Part shown: in pieces, positions 20,663 to 31,744 of the stretch
Layout: each line of letters opens with the position of its first letter
How positions within the stretch are numbered: the stretch's first letter is position 1
Origin: Hevea brasiliensis
Taxonomy: Eukaryota; Streptophyta; Magnoliopsida; Malpighiales; Euphorbiaceae
Assembly: GCF_030052815.1 (NCBI RefSeq)
Contig: NC_079496.1
Location: 71,227,652-71,291,651, forward strand
DNA: 64,000 nucleotides
Direction: 5' to 3'
Made by a program: the position numbers and the translations under genes
The notes under the pieces: model-generated
Told to the model about the DNA's origin: nothing
What the model saw: the letters and a program-made list of their open reading frames with translations, nothing else
The model's database searches: none

Positions 20663-22526
20663 ATGAGTGGCGCCGAGGGTCAGAGAGCGGCAAGCCCCCC
20701 TTCCGTTCAGATCTCGTGGTCATCTGATGAAGTGGAGGTGGTCGGACCAAGCATGCGACCTAAACCTTCTAGGGTCCCTGTTCCAGCTCGAGGGCAAGCA
20801 ACACCATCAAGGCATGTACCTTCTTCAGGGAGGGAGAATCTTCCCATGGACGAGTTGCCATCGGTCCTTCAAGAAACCGATCTGCAGTCGTTCAGCCAAG
20901 AGTATAACATTCGGCCTGATTCCTACGAGTTGATTAGGTGTCACGGCGATCTTCGTGCTGATCACTTATTCGAGGAGAACGATATGATCATGATCTACGA
21001 AGAACAATTAAAAGCCGGTCTACGGTTCCCTTTGGACGACTTCTTCAAGGAAGTTTTAAAATATCACCAAGTGTGCATCGCTCAAGTTCACCCGAACTCG
21101 TGGCGGATCTTAGTAGCCTTCCGAGGCCTATGCCGAGCTAAGGGGCTCTGACCTACAGCTAAGGTGTTCACCGAACTGCATAGGCTGACTCGTCGAAAGG
21201 ACGACGAGTATTGGTTCTTCCAGGCGAAACCCCATTGTGGGCTTTTTACCGATCTGCCCTCCTCCCTGAAGAATTGGAAGAACCGTTTCTTTATCCTGAG
21301 GAGTAAAATTCTGAACGGCTTTGAGGGCTTCCCTCGCAGCTAGCTACACCAGGGCCCTAAACTTCCTAAACGCATCACCTTAAATAGAGAAGAAGGCCTG
21401 ATGGTGATGGAGCTGAAAAATCAGGCGGGCAGAGAGAAGTTCTCTTGTTTGGACGCAGTTACTGCCGAACTGCATCACTGGACAATGGAATTGATCATTG
21501 GCGAAGATCGCGGGCTTCAGCTCTCTGACCTCGGCATCGGTATTTTCTATATCTCAGACCTTTGGACCTCAGCGATCTCACTGACCTCTTCTTTATGCAG
21601 GTATGGCAAGCGGCTAAGCCTCCAAGGAGAGCTAGAAGCGAAAGAGAGAAGTCTCCCGGAAAGTGCGGGAGATGAAGCGATCTGAGCTGCTCCAGACACC
21701 CAGGCATGAAGCTGAGGAAATGCAAGGGGGCTCATCCCAACCTTCGGGGCAGCCGATCCCCGAGGTAGAAGTGATCCGATCTCCTCCTCGCCAAGAAGAG
21801 CCGCCTCCAGCTCCTCCAGTCTCTTCAGGTGCAGAAGGGGGTCCTTCTCAACCTACCACATGGACCCTCTCCCGCGGTGCTCAAGTGCTGATCCATTCCT
21901 TGGAGAAGAACTGAACTGTTCGGGAGAATCCGGGTTTGGCTAAAGTTCTGGGGGCTTCTATCTGCCTTCGCGAGGATCCGGACAGGCTGTCTTCGGACAA
22001 TCTTGATGACATCCTGACCCGCTCTATGAGCCTGAACGTGGGGTGCTTAGTGAATCAGCATATTGTCCGGGAGAAGGCTCACCGCCTGGGTAAGGAGGTC
22101 GATAAGATGGGTCATGAAGTGGCTTCGCTCCGATCCCAACTCTCATCCACTCAGAACTACATATCTGAAATTGAGGGGCAGATGAAGTTCTATGAGGACA
22201 AGCTGGCCGAGCAAGCTCGTGTTCTGGCCGAGCGAGATCGTGTTCTTGAAGAGATTTAGGTGCTCCGGGCTGGTGAAGTTGCTCAGCTCACTGAGGAGCT
22301 CAAAGCGAAAGAGGAAGAGGCGGTGACAAGGGAGGCCGGCGCTTATGTGAATGCTCACTAGGATCTCCTTGCCGAGCTCAAGAATCGATACCCCGAGGAG
22401 GACTTCTCTTGGATGGTAGATCTGGCTCCACAGGACGAGGGTGAGGATAGTGAGGAGGAGGCTGAGGGTGAGAGAGGAAGCGAGCAAAATGTAGATCAGG
22501 CTGGGGGTGATCCTCCGGCCGAATGA
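20663..22526 (+). pseudogene. Putative gypsy-type transposon protein (Transposase_28-like), antisense in Tat LTR
   Basis: Starts at the ATG at 20663. The N-terminal third is Ser/Pro-rich. Then comes a stretch typical of plant PF04195 proteins: LKAGLRFPLDDFFKEVLKYH, then HPNSWRILVAFRGLC, then YWFFQAKPH and LPSSLKNWKNRFFIL. In-frame stops at 21149 (TGA) and about 21341 (TAG) could each be a mutated Trp codon. Near 21590 a pyrimidine-rich TGCAG looks like an intron 3' end. The rest (21663-22526) is in another frame: a Pro-rich linker, then a long coiled coil (REKAHRLGKEVDKMGHEV onward) ending in LLAELKNRYPEEDFSWM and an acidic tail. Such proteins have no proven function; related extra ORFs are known in Tat-type elements. 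Here it lies inside what reads as the LTR. Confidence 0.7.
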
Positions 22527-23087
22527 CTTGTACAAACTTTAATATGAAATGAAATTCCCTTTTGTTCAGTGAATGGATGTGATCGGAAAATCTCTAAATT
22601 ACTTATGCACTTGATTGTCTGAGCATATTAAAACAACTAAAAGTGATTATTAATCTAAGTGTAAGAGGTCGAAAGACACAATAAGCATGAGATCGGCAGG
22701 GAACCAACGCTAAACGGGACTTGATTAAAATTGGAAATTTGGCTTGAGCACTTAAGATCGGGATCGCCATTGAACCGGATTAGAACCTTGATTATTCCTA
22801 AACTTTTAAAATGAAGATCTAGTGCTGGTTCAGTTTTGTCTGACGAGAGAGATCGGGAATGTAATTGACTATTCAGGAGATTTGACAATTGGTTTGGGAG
22901 ATCGGCAAGGCTTTAAATGACATGGGGACTTAGTATTGATTTGATTCCTTTTGAGGAGAGATCGGAAATGTGGTTGTTCGGTAAAGAGAGATTGGAAATG
23001 TAATTGGCTGGCAAAGGGAGATTTAGTGCTGGGGATCAGTTTCAAAATTTATTGATTTTGGGGATCGGCCAAAATATGGTGTCAACA

Positions 23088-23229
23088 TCTGCTATGCAAA
23101 CTGAGTAGGAAACTACGATGCTGGAGTCAGATCTGGAGTGGCTGACCCACACACGTTCTGGAGTGCTGGGGCTTTCGCTTGGACCTTAGCCTCGACAGAT
23201 TGCTCCACGGAACAATCTCCCTCTTCCAT
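23088..23229 (-). pseudogene. Start of gag, gypsy element 3 (cut by Tat insertion)
   Basis: On the minus strand an ATG at 23229 opens MEEGDCSVEQSVEAK and runs 38 codons to a TAG. It lies about 170 bp after the primer site of element 3, the normal place for gag. It is broken at 23088 by the Tat-like LTR; the rest of the element lies left of the window. Identification rests mainly on position. Confidence 0.5.
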
Positions 23230-23398
23230 TCCGTTTCTCGAAAATTTCTACTTCCTGAGATCAAACACAAGGAGGTTGACCTCCGTTAGTGCATATTCAT
23301 GATGTAAATATGTCATATGTATCAATTAAAGATACTTGAGTAGTTGTACTTATCAAAAAAATATTCACATACATGGTCAAAATTCATTGGAAAACCAT
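23230..23398 (-). other. Leader of gypsy element 3
   Basis: Short non-coding stretch between primer site and gag start; nothing else recognised. Confidence 0.6.
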
Positions 23399-23410
23399 GC
23401 TCTGATACCA
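23399..23410 (-). other. Primer-binding site (initiator tRNA-Met), gypsy element 3
   Basis: TGGTATCAGAGC on the minus strand, eight bases after the LTR end. It shows that the LTR at 23419-26751 is a 5' LTR and that the element body lies to the left. Confidence 0.88.
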
Positions 23411-24083
23411 CTAAAACATGTCACACCTTACCCCTCTGTAAGGCATAACATGATCCCGTAGAATACCTAATGAACTACCGAACTTCACCTACCGATAACT
23501 CATTGAGTACCCTATAAGGGATTTTAAAACAATTTTCTTACTTTTTGGAAGTGGTGAGCATTTTCTAATAGGTATTAAAACATTTAATTGAAGTTTGAAA
23601 ACTAGTTAAGATTTTTGTCTCATTTTATTTTTTCGTAAATTTTATAAAAATTTTGGTAGAATGCTGTCTCTATTTTGAGAAAACAGTTCTTCAAATACCT
23701 AAAAAAAAACACTTCCAATAATTGTTTCACAACTCCCAACAAAAATCAACTCAAGTCAACACAGTTTAATTTAATTCCACAACTCAACCAAAAATTTGTC
23801 ATCTCAAAATACTTCACAAATTCATTCACATTGCATATAGTACTTAATTTACAAATACAGATCTTAATTTATAAAAAGAAAATTCAAAATAACAATATCA
23901 CAATTTACTGTACAACAGCTCAATTTTTCATTAATACATAAGATATTACAAAATTTACATCAAATAACTACAAGGTATAATTAAATACCCATACAAAAAG
24001 ATTGGCGAAGGCCTTGCCAATTCAGTAGCTCACCCTACTACTTTGTCCTTGCCCTTATCTGCGACAACAAAATAAGCTATCGC

Positions 24084-24101
24084 TGAGTATAAAAATACTC
24101 A
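24084..24101. other. Conserved LTR stem-loop (LTR A)
   Basis: TGAGTAT, AAAA, ATACTCA, next to the GGTGCAC box. The same position reads CTAAGC/GCTTAG in element 1 and LTR F. Confidence 0.65.
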
Positions 24102-26528
24102 ATGGTGCACAATAAAATTTTGAAATGAAATACATAAAACATTCATTAACAATTCACAATTTAAATATTTCACAATTATCAAAACTCATTATAGCACAAT
24201 TTTGTTCAAACAATTTAATAAACACAGTGTTGCCAATTCATACGCAACTTAAGCTATGACACAAAATTTCTGATCAATGCCACATTGTACACCACGACAA
24301 AGCGATCTACAATCCCACTAATTGAAATCAATGATGGAGGTGGCTATCTAGCTAATTAGTACTCATCCGATCTACAACCTCAACTGGTAAACTAGAGGGA
24401 GGAAAATAATCGTTCTCAACCCCATAAATAAAGGAGGAATAATAAGGCACTATCACGCTAAGCGTGAATCAGAAATCAATTTAAAACAATTTATTCAAAT
24501 ATTTCATGCAAAATCAAATCAATTTCCAAAGTCACATTTTCATTCACAAAGTGGCAATACAAAAGTTCTTAAATTCATAATTAACACGGAAATTTCATAG
24601 TGCATACTAAATCAAATTTTCAATGAGAAAATGCTTAAATAGGGTTTATTGTGCACAAACTTGACGTGAGTCGCCTCTAGGCCTTGACTCAGTCCTTTAG
24701 ACCTTCCGGGTCTTTTTCAGCTGAAACACAAAATTTATAGTGTCTTAGTATCTTGCTTAAACTTATATTCTTGGAAATTTTCATGTTGGGGTTACTATTC
24801 ATAGTACTATTCAAGTCAAAATATTGACTTTGTTAAAAGGTATGGGAACTCCAACTATACTTACATACCACATTTTGGTTACCAATCTTATTGGTTTTGG
24901 TCATTTTCTCAAAACTTAAGTCTTTTAGGCAAACTTTCAAATTTTTAGTTTTGGTGACCTATTTTGTACTGTTCCATTGGTTATGTTGCTATTAGAATTT
25001 GGCTAAGCTTTCTTCATAGAAATTGTTCCTTATTGTCCTAACTTTATTTCCCTTTTTGAATCACTCCATTTGGAGTTTTGTAGCTGAAGTTATAGCCATT
25101 TGAATCATGGTTGCTGGATTGGTCTAACCCAAATTTCTGGGTAAATTTCTGGGTTCTGGCAGTTTTAGGTCACCAACTTTGGGTGGCTAAATGACTTGGT
25201 TAAGGGCATAATTTGGGTTTGTGTTCTTCATGAAAGTTGTAGGTCTATACCTCAGATTTCTATTAGTAAAAGTTCAGGTCATTTAGACCTACCTAACCCA
25301 AGTTATGGCCAAATGAACAAAGTTCATTTGGTCATTTTTGTACAGGGCAGAACGCTCAATTCTGGATTTGGTGAATTTGTTCACTGTACTATGGTCAATT
25401 TCTGGGCATGATTCCTAGATGAAAAATGTGTCATTTTGTGTGTAGTTTCATTCCCAATTGGCCTCACACCAATTGGGTTGGTAAATTTTCAGTTTTGGTC
25501 TCTGAAAGAGACCATGGTCATGCTGCCTGCAGAATGTCCATAACCAATCCGAATTTTCATTTGATTCCAACACTTCTAACATACCACAATTGGTCATACA
25601 TGACCATTTTTCAGCTCAAACAAGGTCAAACACACCATTTGACCAATTCTCAAAGTTTTGTCTCTCAAACCCTAGGTCCAAAACCCTAACTCACTTAATT
25701 TGTTACATTTTACTAATTCTAAACATACAAACACAATTACTCAACTCATTCAAGCTCATGTTCACTTTTAATTCAATCAAACACATGCAAATCACACCCC
25801 TACATAGGCTGGCCAAATTTTTCTTTGGTCCTTCAAAGATGTTTTCTTTTCGCTTTAAGTATATTTCTAGGTTAATTGAACTAAGAACATAAACATTTAA
25901 CCAAAATATTCAAGTTTAGACTACTAACCTCACTTTAACTTTCAAATTTCTCAAATCTTCAATTTTCTTCCTTTTCTTTATCCTCCAATATTCTTTTCTA
26001 CTTGAGTTAGCAAGGTTTAATGGGGATTTTGTGGACAAAGTGAGGTTTTGAAAGCTTTGATCAAGCTTCCATGGGTGTTGCTTTAATGGTGAGAATGGGA
26101 GAGGTGGGGCGGCTTGGAGTGAGAGAAGAAGAAAATACAAATTATTTTTTTTTTCTTTTCTTTTATGTATTTTTAAAGCTTTTAGTAAGACAAAAAAAAA
26201 TCCTAAAATTTTAAATTCTTAATTATTACGTTTATTGCATCATGCATGATGTTATGCATGATGTAGTAACTTTTTCACTTTTTCTTTTTCTTCTTTTTTT
26301 TTTCATTTATTTTTCCATTAGTTCTTTAATTTAATTTCTAATTCTAAAAATTTTCTTTTCTCCGATTTTATTTGATAGTTAGGTCAGGAGTCAGCTCCAT
26401 GACCAAATTGCCCCTCGCCGGTTCGATCCAATTTACAAATAATTTAATATTTCTTCCAGATCTCTGACCTAATTATTTGACCGGCATCACATTTTACGGT
26501 TCAAAATTTGAGTTTAAATCGACCTCGT

Positions 26529-26579
26529 AGTCTTTCCCAAGAAGGTCACCCATCGCTATAACTCTCGGCTCATTTAACT
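26529..26579 (-). other. 5S rRNA-like block in LTR A
   Basis: On the minus strand: AGTTAA, then GAGCCGAGAGT, then GATGGGTGACC, then CTTGGGAA. These match in order the part of plant 5S rRNA that holds the internal promoter (A-box and C-box), as I remember that sequence. It sits 172 bp from the LTR 5' end. Confidence 0.7.
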
Positions 26580-26751
26580 CCTTATGTTCTGTTTTTCTTA
26601 TTTATCCTTAACCAATTGACAATTACTAATTATTTGTGTTCAAGGCTTATCTAGTTGTCTTAGATGTGGTTCTAATCCCCTTAATTATCCGGACCGCCAT
26701 CGGTCACCGGAATAGTGAAATATACCAAGATATACAAATAGGGGTGTTACA

Positions 26752-26812
26752 TCCAGCACCAAGTGTGACATGCCTTGCTCGGCTACACTGTAGATGGGTG
26801 ATGGGTGTCACA
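26752..26812 (+). repeat. End of a type-1 gypsy LTR
   Basis: CCTTGCTCGGCTACACTGTAG and then GGTGTCACA, the same terminal block as element 1 and LTR F. The rest of this LTR lies beyond the left side of element 3, outside the window. What follows is coding DNA of host element H. Confidence 0.8.
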
Positions 26813-27340
26813 TTTATAATATAAGTGACATCTCCTTTAATCTCATACTTACTCTCCTTCCCTTCTTGGATTTGTCTAATAATAGTTACCAATTTCTCAT
26901 CCAGCTTTTAAACTTCTTGAATTTGTTGCAATAAACTTGGCTTTACTTTCAACTCAGCTACAACAGCTCCATCTGGTGCTAGAGTCAGGTGAGTATTCAT
27001 GGCTCTCAAAGCTGCTAGAGATTTTCTGCTTAAAGCATAAGCTACTACATTCACCTTCCCAGGGTGGTAATCAATTGCATCATAATCTTTCAAGAATTCG
27101 ATCCATCTTGTTTGCCTCAAATTGAGTTCCTTCTGAGTTGGCAAGCATTTGAGATTTTTGTGATCTGTATAGATATAGCACTTCTCCCCATATAGATAAT
27201 GCCTCCATATCTTTAATGCAAACACAATTGCTACAAGTTCTAAATCGTGATTTGGGTAATTCTTTTCATGTGTCTTAAGTTGCTTGGAAGCATAAGCAAT
27301 CACTTTCCCTTCTTTTATTAGCACACACCCCAGTCCATTG
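26813..27340 (-). pseudogene. Host element H: RNase H domain and linker
   Basis: Minus-strand Ty3/gypsy RNase [21 protein letters not shown], then [19 protein letters not shown], then [12 protein letters not shown] and [19 protein letters not shown], then a linker towards integrase ([14 protein letters not shown]). The preceding codons (YSDA) lie at 49661-49700, because solo LTR F was inserted exactly here; the 5-bp duplication CATTG is at 27336-27340 and 49656-49660. At that point the expected Ser codon is TAA. The left side is cut by an LTR end at 26812. Confidence 0.92.
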
Positions 27341-29254
27341 TCTAACACCCTCACTTTAGCAAGTCTGTACATTCTATTGTTTTGATGACCAGTGTTGGTC
27401 CAGACAGCTAAAATGTCTAGAACTATATTTAGACTAGAGTGAGGAGTCATAAATAATTCAAATAAGTATAAGAAAAATTAAGGAAAAAATTTAGAAATAA
27501 AATACAACAAAGTTAAAGGAGCCGGTGTCTCCGGTGATGGGTGAGCCTAATGGGAAGTAGCGGTGAAGACAGCTAGTAACCCTCAACCCGAGGAGAATCT
27601 CGTGAAATAATTTATGGGATGCCAGATAACAGTTATGGAGCCCTAGGCAGCATTAGAATGCCAAGAAAAAGTTAGGAGAATTTTATCAATCGGTATAGAT
27701 GATTTTGGCTCCTTAAGCCAAACGAAGGGCATTTTGGTCATTTCGCCTTCACAGACGATTTTTGACCAACTTGTCCATTTAAGTAAGAGAATTATATGAC
27801 ATAAAATATGAATAAATTTTGCTAAAAATTAAATTGAAAATGAGTGGGAGAGAAAAGAAAAGAAAATCAATAAAAATTGGAATTATGACATAAGATGATG
27901 TCATTTAATATGCCTCCACCAATCACATCGCAATAAGCTTTCTTAAAACAATTAAAAGAGATACAAATCAAAGAAGAAAAAAAAAATCAGATTTTCCTTC
28001 TTCTTCAGCTTGCCAAGACACTTCCATGAGCCTTCCACCATTGATGAATTTTTTAACTTTATTTCATTCCTTATCTCACCCCAAACCTACTAGTTGTCTT
28101 CACAAAAATTAATCCTAGCACCTTGGACAACCCCTAGGCAGCAAAAAAGAAGGGAAACTAAGAAGTTTATCAAGCTTGGGGTTAGCTTTCAAAGAGGTCA
28201 GTGCTATTTTTCTTTACTTTCTTTTTAGATTTCATGTTGGGAGCATGAATTGAGTTGGAAATTTAAGGAATTAAAAGAAAATAATCATGTATGGACCTAC
28301 TTCAATTTTTGGTAGCCTTGATGATTGAAGTGTTTGATGAGTTTTAAATGAGTTAAAATTGTGTATAGGTGGCTTTGAATGTGAATATGAGGCTTATAGC
28401 ATCATTAAGTATGTTGAATTGATGTATGTGCATGAATGGATATTTGAGAAGTAGGGTTTGAGGCATGAAGTTAGGGTTTTACTCATGTATTGGTGCATAG
28501 AAGTCCTAATGGTAAATTAGTGACCATTTGGCTGTGTTTGACGAGGAATTGAAGTGAATTATGGCTTTGAATTTGAGGTTGGGTATGTTGCCTTATAGGA
28601 CCTACAGGGCTGGATATGAGTCCAGCAAGGTTGGGCAGTTGTAACTTGAGTGTTGTAGGTTCAATTGGTGTAAGGTCAATTAGAAATGAAACTAGACACA
28701 TAATGGCACAACTTTTATGAAGAAACCTTGCCCAGAAAATAAACTTAGAATACCCTAAAAATTGACCAAATCTGGGTACCCAACCTGCTGGTCCTGGAAA
28801 TTGACCAAAAAAACAATGTTTGTTCATTTGGTCATAACTTAGTGTAGAAATATCCAAATGACCTAAATTTTTAGAACAACTTTCATGAAGAACACAAATT
28901 CAAATTTTGAATCTAATAAATTCAAATTGCTAGTCCAAGTTAGGACACCAAATCTGACAGAACCAAATTTGCCTAAAAAATCTGGGTAAGGACTAATCCG
29001 GCCAGTTATGATAAATTGACCATAACTTGAGCTACAAACTCTAAATGGAGTGATTCAAAAATAAAATTAAAGAAGACACATAAAGGAACAACTTTGATGA
29101 AGAGAATTTTATCAAATTTTCACTGTAACAATGACCAATGGAACAATAAACTTAAGGTATAAAATCTGAAAATTTTGAATAACATAAAATAAGCTTTGAA
29201 ATAGTATTGGAAATTAATGCCAACAAAAATAAAATGCAAAATGTGGTATGTTGG
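27341..29254 (+). repeat. Solo LTR F, left part
   Basis: Begins TCTAACACCC (a mutated TGTAACACCC) directly after the CATTG duplication and is homologous to the LTR of element 1, including the segment at about 28090-28200. It breaks off at 29254; its 3' part is at 48387-49655 and ends beside the second CATTG. About 100 bp seems lost at the break. No gene. Confidence 0.85.
27511..27560 (+). other. 5S rRNA-like block in LTR F
   Basis: AGTTAA, GAGCCGG, GATGGGTGA, ATGGGAAGTAG in order, 170 bp from the LTR start. More diverged than in LTRs A and J. Confidence 0.6.
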
Positions 29255-29437
29255 TGTAACATCTTCCCTGTACATATTCTGTATGTTCTGTTGCTCTGGT
29301 GACCTAATGTTAGTTTGGGCAAGTCAGGATGTTTGGAACTATACTTCGGTGATAGTGAATAGATGTATAATGATGAAATAAATAAAAAGAAAATACAAGA
29401 AAAATTAAAGAAAAATAAGAGATAGAAAATGAAACTA

Positions 29438-29490
29438 AGTTAAACGAGCCGACACTGTAGCGATGGGTGACCGCACTGGGAAGTTATGGC
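29438..29490 (+). other. 5S rRNA-like block in LTR C
   Basis: AGTTAAACGAGCCGA, then GATGGGTGACC, then CACTGGGAAGT, 183 bp from the LTR start. Confidence 0.68.
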
Positions 29491-30481
29491 AAAGGCAATT
29501 GCCGACCCTAGGATTGCGGTGAACTCTCGGAATTAAATTTTGAGACATAGTTAAAGGTTTGTTGAAATGTAATTGACACTAGAAATATCAAAGAAAAATT
29601 ATTAAATTAGTATAAAGAAAAAACAAAAAAAAATCAAGAAACCGACAAAAATCGGTGTTACCGAAAAATCGGGAATATAACCCGAAGTGGGGCATTTTGA
29701 TCATTTGACACTTATGGCCTTTTGACCTCAATATCCATTAAAAATAAATGGTATTACACCTTGAAAATGTCATGAAAATTTAAAATGTGGTACATTATAT
29801 AAATAATGAAAGTTTGGGGCATAAAATGAAATTTGTGAAACTTGGAATAATTAAACATTAAACTAATCCTAGTGCCCCACTAACTACATCATAAGAGACA
29901 TATAATAAGGTCTTCATGGATAGAAATAAAGGTCATCTTCAACCTTTAGAACCTTGGCCGAAGTGAACCTCCATGGAAGACCTCCATGGCCGAATGAGCT
30001 CCACCACCATGCAACCTTGATTTAGCCATCATTTTTACGTGGATCCTTCATTAAAGCTTGCCTACTCACCTTGGGGAAGATATTGGGAATAAGAAAAAGA
30101 AGATTTGGTGAAGTTTTATGGAAACTCTCAAGTGGTAAGTGTCCAAATCCTCTCCCTTGCTTTAGCAAACTTTGTATTTAGGTTGAGGTGAGTAATTTGG
30201 TGAAGAGAAAGGAAGAAAATATTGAGATATGAACTTATCCATTTTCGGTAGCCATGAAAGTTTGTTGTGTTTGAGTTTTTCTTACCTCTAATAGATGGGA
30301 ATTAAGGTTGATTAACTCAAATGGAAGTTGTAGTAGGTTAATGTCCAAGTATGTGCATGTTAGTGCTTGAATTAAGGGTTTGAAAATGGGACTTTGATAC
30401 TTTGGTAAACTGCCATGTTTGGTGGGCAGCATGTGTAGTTGCCATGAAAGTGTATGTGTAATATTGGTATTGAGGTATGTT

Positions 30482-30705
30482 GAATTTCGGTGGAAGTAAA
30501 TGTTTAACTTTAATGGTGTATTATGTGCATTGAGCACTTGAGTGGTCTGCCCAAAATGCTTTGCTGGAATTGTGTACAATATATATAGAAGTGCTATGAT
30601 TGAATATTGAAGTATTGGAAGGAGGAGGATTGTCAAAATTGGAAGTGTAATTTTCAAATGCAGGTTGTGTGTGTTAGCAGTACCTAAATTAGGTTATAAG
30701 TGCAA
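30482..30705 (+). repeat. 224-bp direct repeat flanking pol fragment, copy 1
   Basis: Matches 31521-31744 nearly base for base (GAATTTCG start, AGGTTATAAGTGCAA end). Both are LTR sequence. Either remnants of two LTRs of one element, or a duplication made when the pol piece was captured. Confidence 0.9.
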
Positions 30706-31490
30706 TCTATCTTCTCATCTGTTCTTAACTCATGACGGAGTTATTTTGGCTGAGTTGCAAGTGAAGACGAATCTGTTACAACAGATTTGGGATGGGCAGA
30801 AGACAAATGAGAAATTAATGGCTATTATGGGCAAAATTACTAAGGGAAAGGAAACTGAATATGAAGTGACAGAAAATGGGTGCCTGTACTATAAAGAAAG
30901 AGTGTGTGTACCAAATGATAAAGAGTTGAAAACCAGTATTCAGAAAGAAGTGCATAACAGTGTGTACACTATGCACCCAGGAAGCACAAAAATGTACCAT
31001 GACCTAAAACTTTGATACTAGTGGCCAAGTATGAAGAAGGACATAACTGACTATGTAACTAGATGCCTGACATGTCAGCAAGTCAAAGAAGAACACCAAG
31101 TTCCATCAGGTTTGTTACAGCCTATAAACATACCTGAATGGAAATGAGACTAAGTCACTATGGATTTTGTTAGTGGTCTACCTCTCACGTAGAATAAGCA
31201 TGATGCAGTATGGGTGATTGTGGATAGGTTGATCAAATCAGCACATTTTCTACCAGTTAGAATTGCCTACTCACTGGAAAAGCTAGTAGAGTTGTACATT
31301 AGTGAGATAGTTAGACTACATGGAATTCCGCTTTCTATTATATCTGATAGAGACCTGAGGTTTACATCTAGGTTTTGGAAGAAATTACAAGAATCCTTGG
31401 GCACACAACTCCATTTTAGTATGACTTTTCATCCTCAGACGGATGGACAGTCAGAAAGAATAATCCAGGTAAATTTTGAAACTCATTGAG
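30706..31490 (+). pseudogene. Gypsy integrase fragment trapped in LTR C
   Basis: Plus-strand piece of Ty3/gypsy Pol. It starts in the RNase H-integrase linker (LAELQVKTNLLQQIWDGQK), then the HHCC zinc domain (HPGSTKMYHDLK and [11 protein letters not shown]), then the integrase core with [29 protein letters not shown] and [13 protein letters not shown], which hold the three catalytic acidic residues. A TGA after LKL and two further stops (about 31147 and 31192) break it. It ends at about 31470, in front of GTAAATTTTG, followed by 50 bp of unknown origin. It resembles host H and element 1 in type. No gag, protease or reverse transcriptase accompanies it. Confidence 0.88.
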
Positions 31491-31520
31491 TTATTGTAAA
31501 TAATAAATTGAACTGATAAT

Positions 31521-31744
31521 GAATTTCGATGGAAGTAAATGTTAAACTTTAATGGTGTATTGTGTGCATTGAGCACTTGATTGTTCTACCCAAAATGCTT
31601 TTGCTGGAATTGTGTACAATATATATAGAAGTTCCATGATTGAATATTGAAGTATTGGGAGGAGGAGGATTATCAAAATTGGAAGTGTAATTTTCAAACG
31701 AGATTGTGTGTGTTGGCAGTACCTAAATTAGGTTATAAGTGCAA
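31521..31744 (+). repeat. 224-bp direct repeat flanking pol fragment, copy 2
   Basis: Second copy; after it the LTR continues normally with the AATTGGTATGAGGCCAATGG segment. Confidence 0.9.

Larger units (their letters stand above)
16951..23087 (-). repeat. Giant (~6.1 kb) 5' LTR of the Tat-like element
   Basis: The element's 5' LTR must lie between the primer site (16931-16950) and the host gag sequence that resumes at 23088. On the minus strand 23087 begins TGTTGACACC, a good LTR start. A minus-strand TATA box (18841-18848) would leave a U3 of about 4.2 kb and an R-U5 of about 1.9 kb. Inside are a 60-bp tandem array, a 49-bp repeat and a plus-strand (antisense) gene at 20663-22526. The exact inner LTR end beside the primer site is unclear. 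A nested insertion inside the LTR cannot be excluded without the 3' LTR, which is outside the window. Confidence 0.7.
23419..26751 (-). repeat. 5' LTR of gypsy element 3 (LTR A)
   Basis: Plus strand reads TGTCACACC at 23419 to GGGGTGTTACA at 26751 (3333 bp), so the LTR runs on the minus strand. It shares its body with LTRs C, D, E and J. It carries the 5S-like block (26529-26579) and the stem-loop (24084-24101). Short ORFs in it are not supported as genes. Confidence 0.9.
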
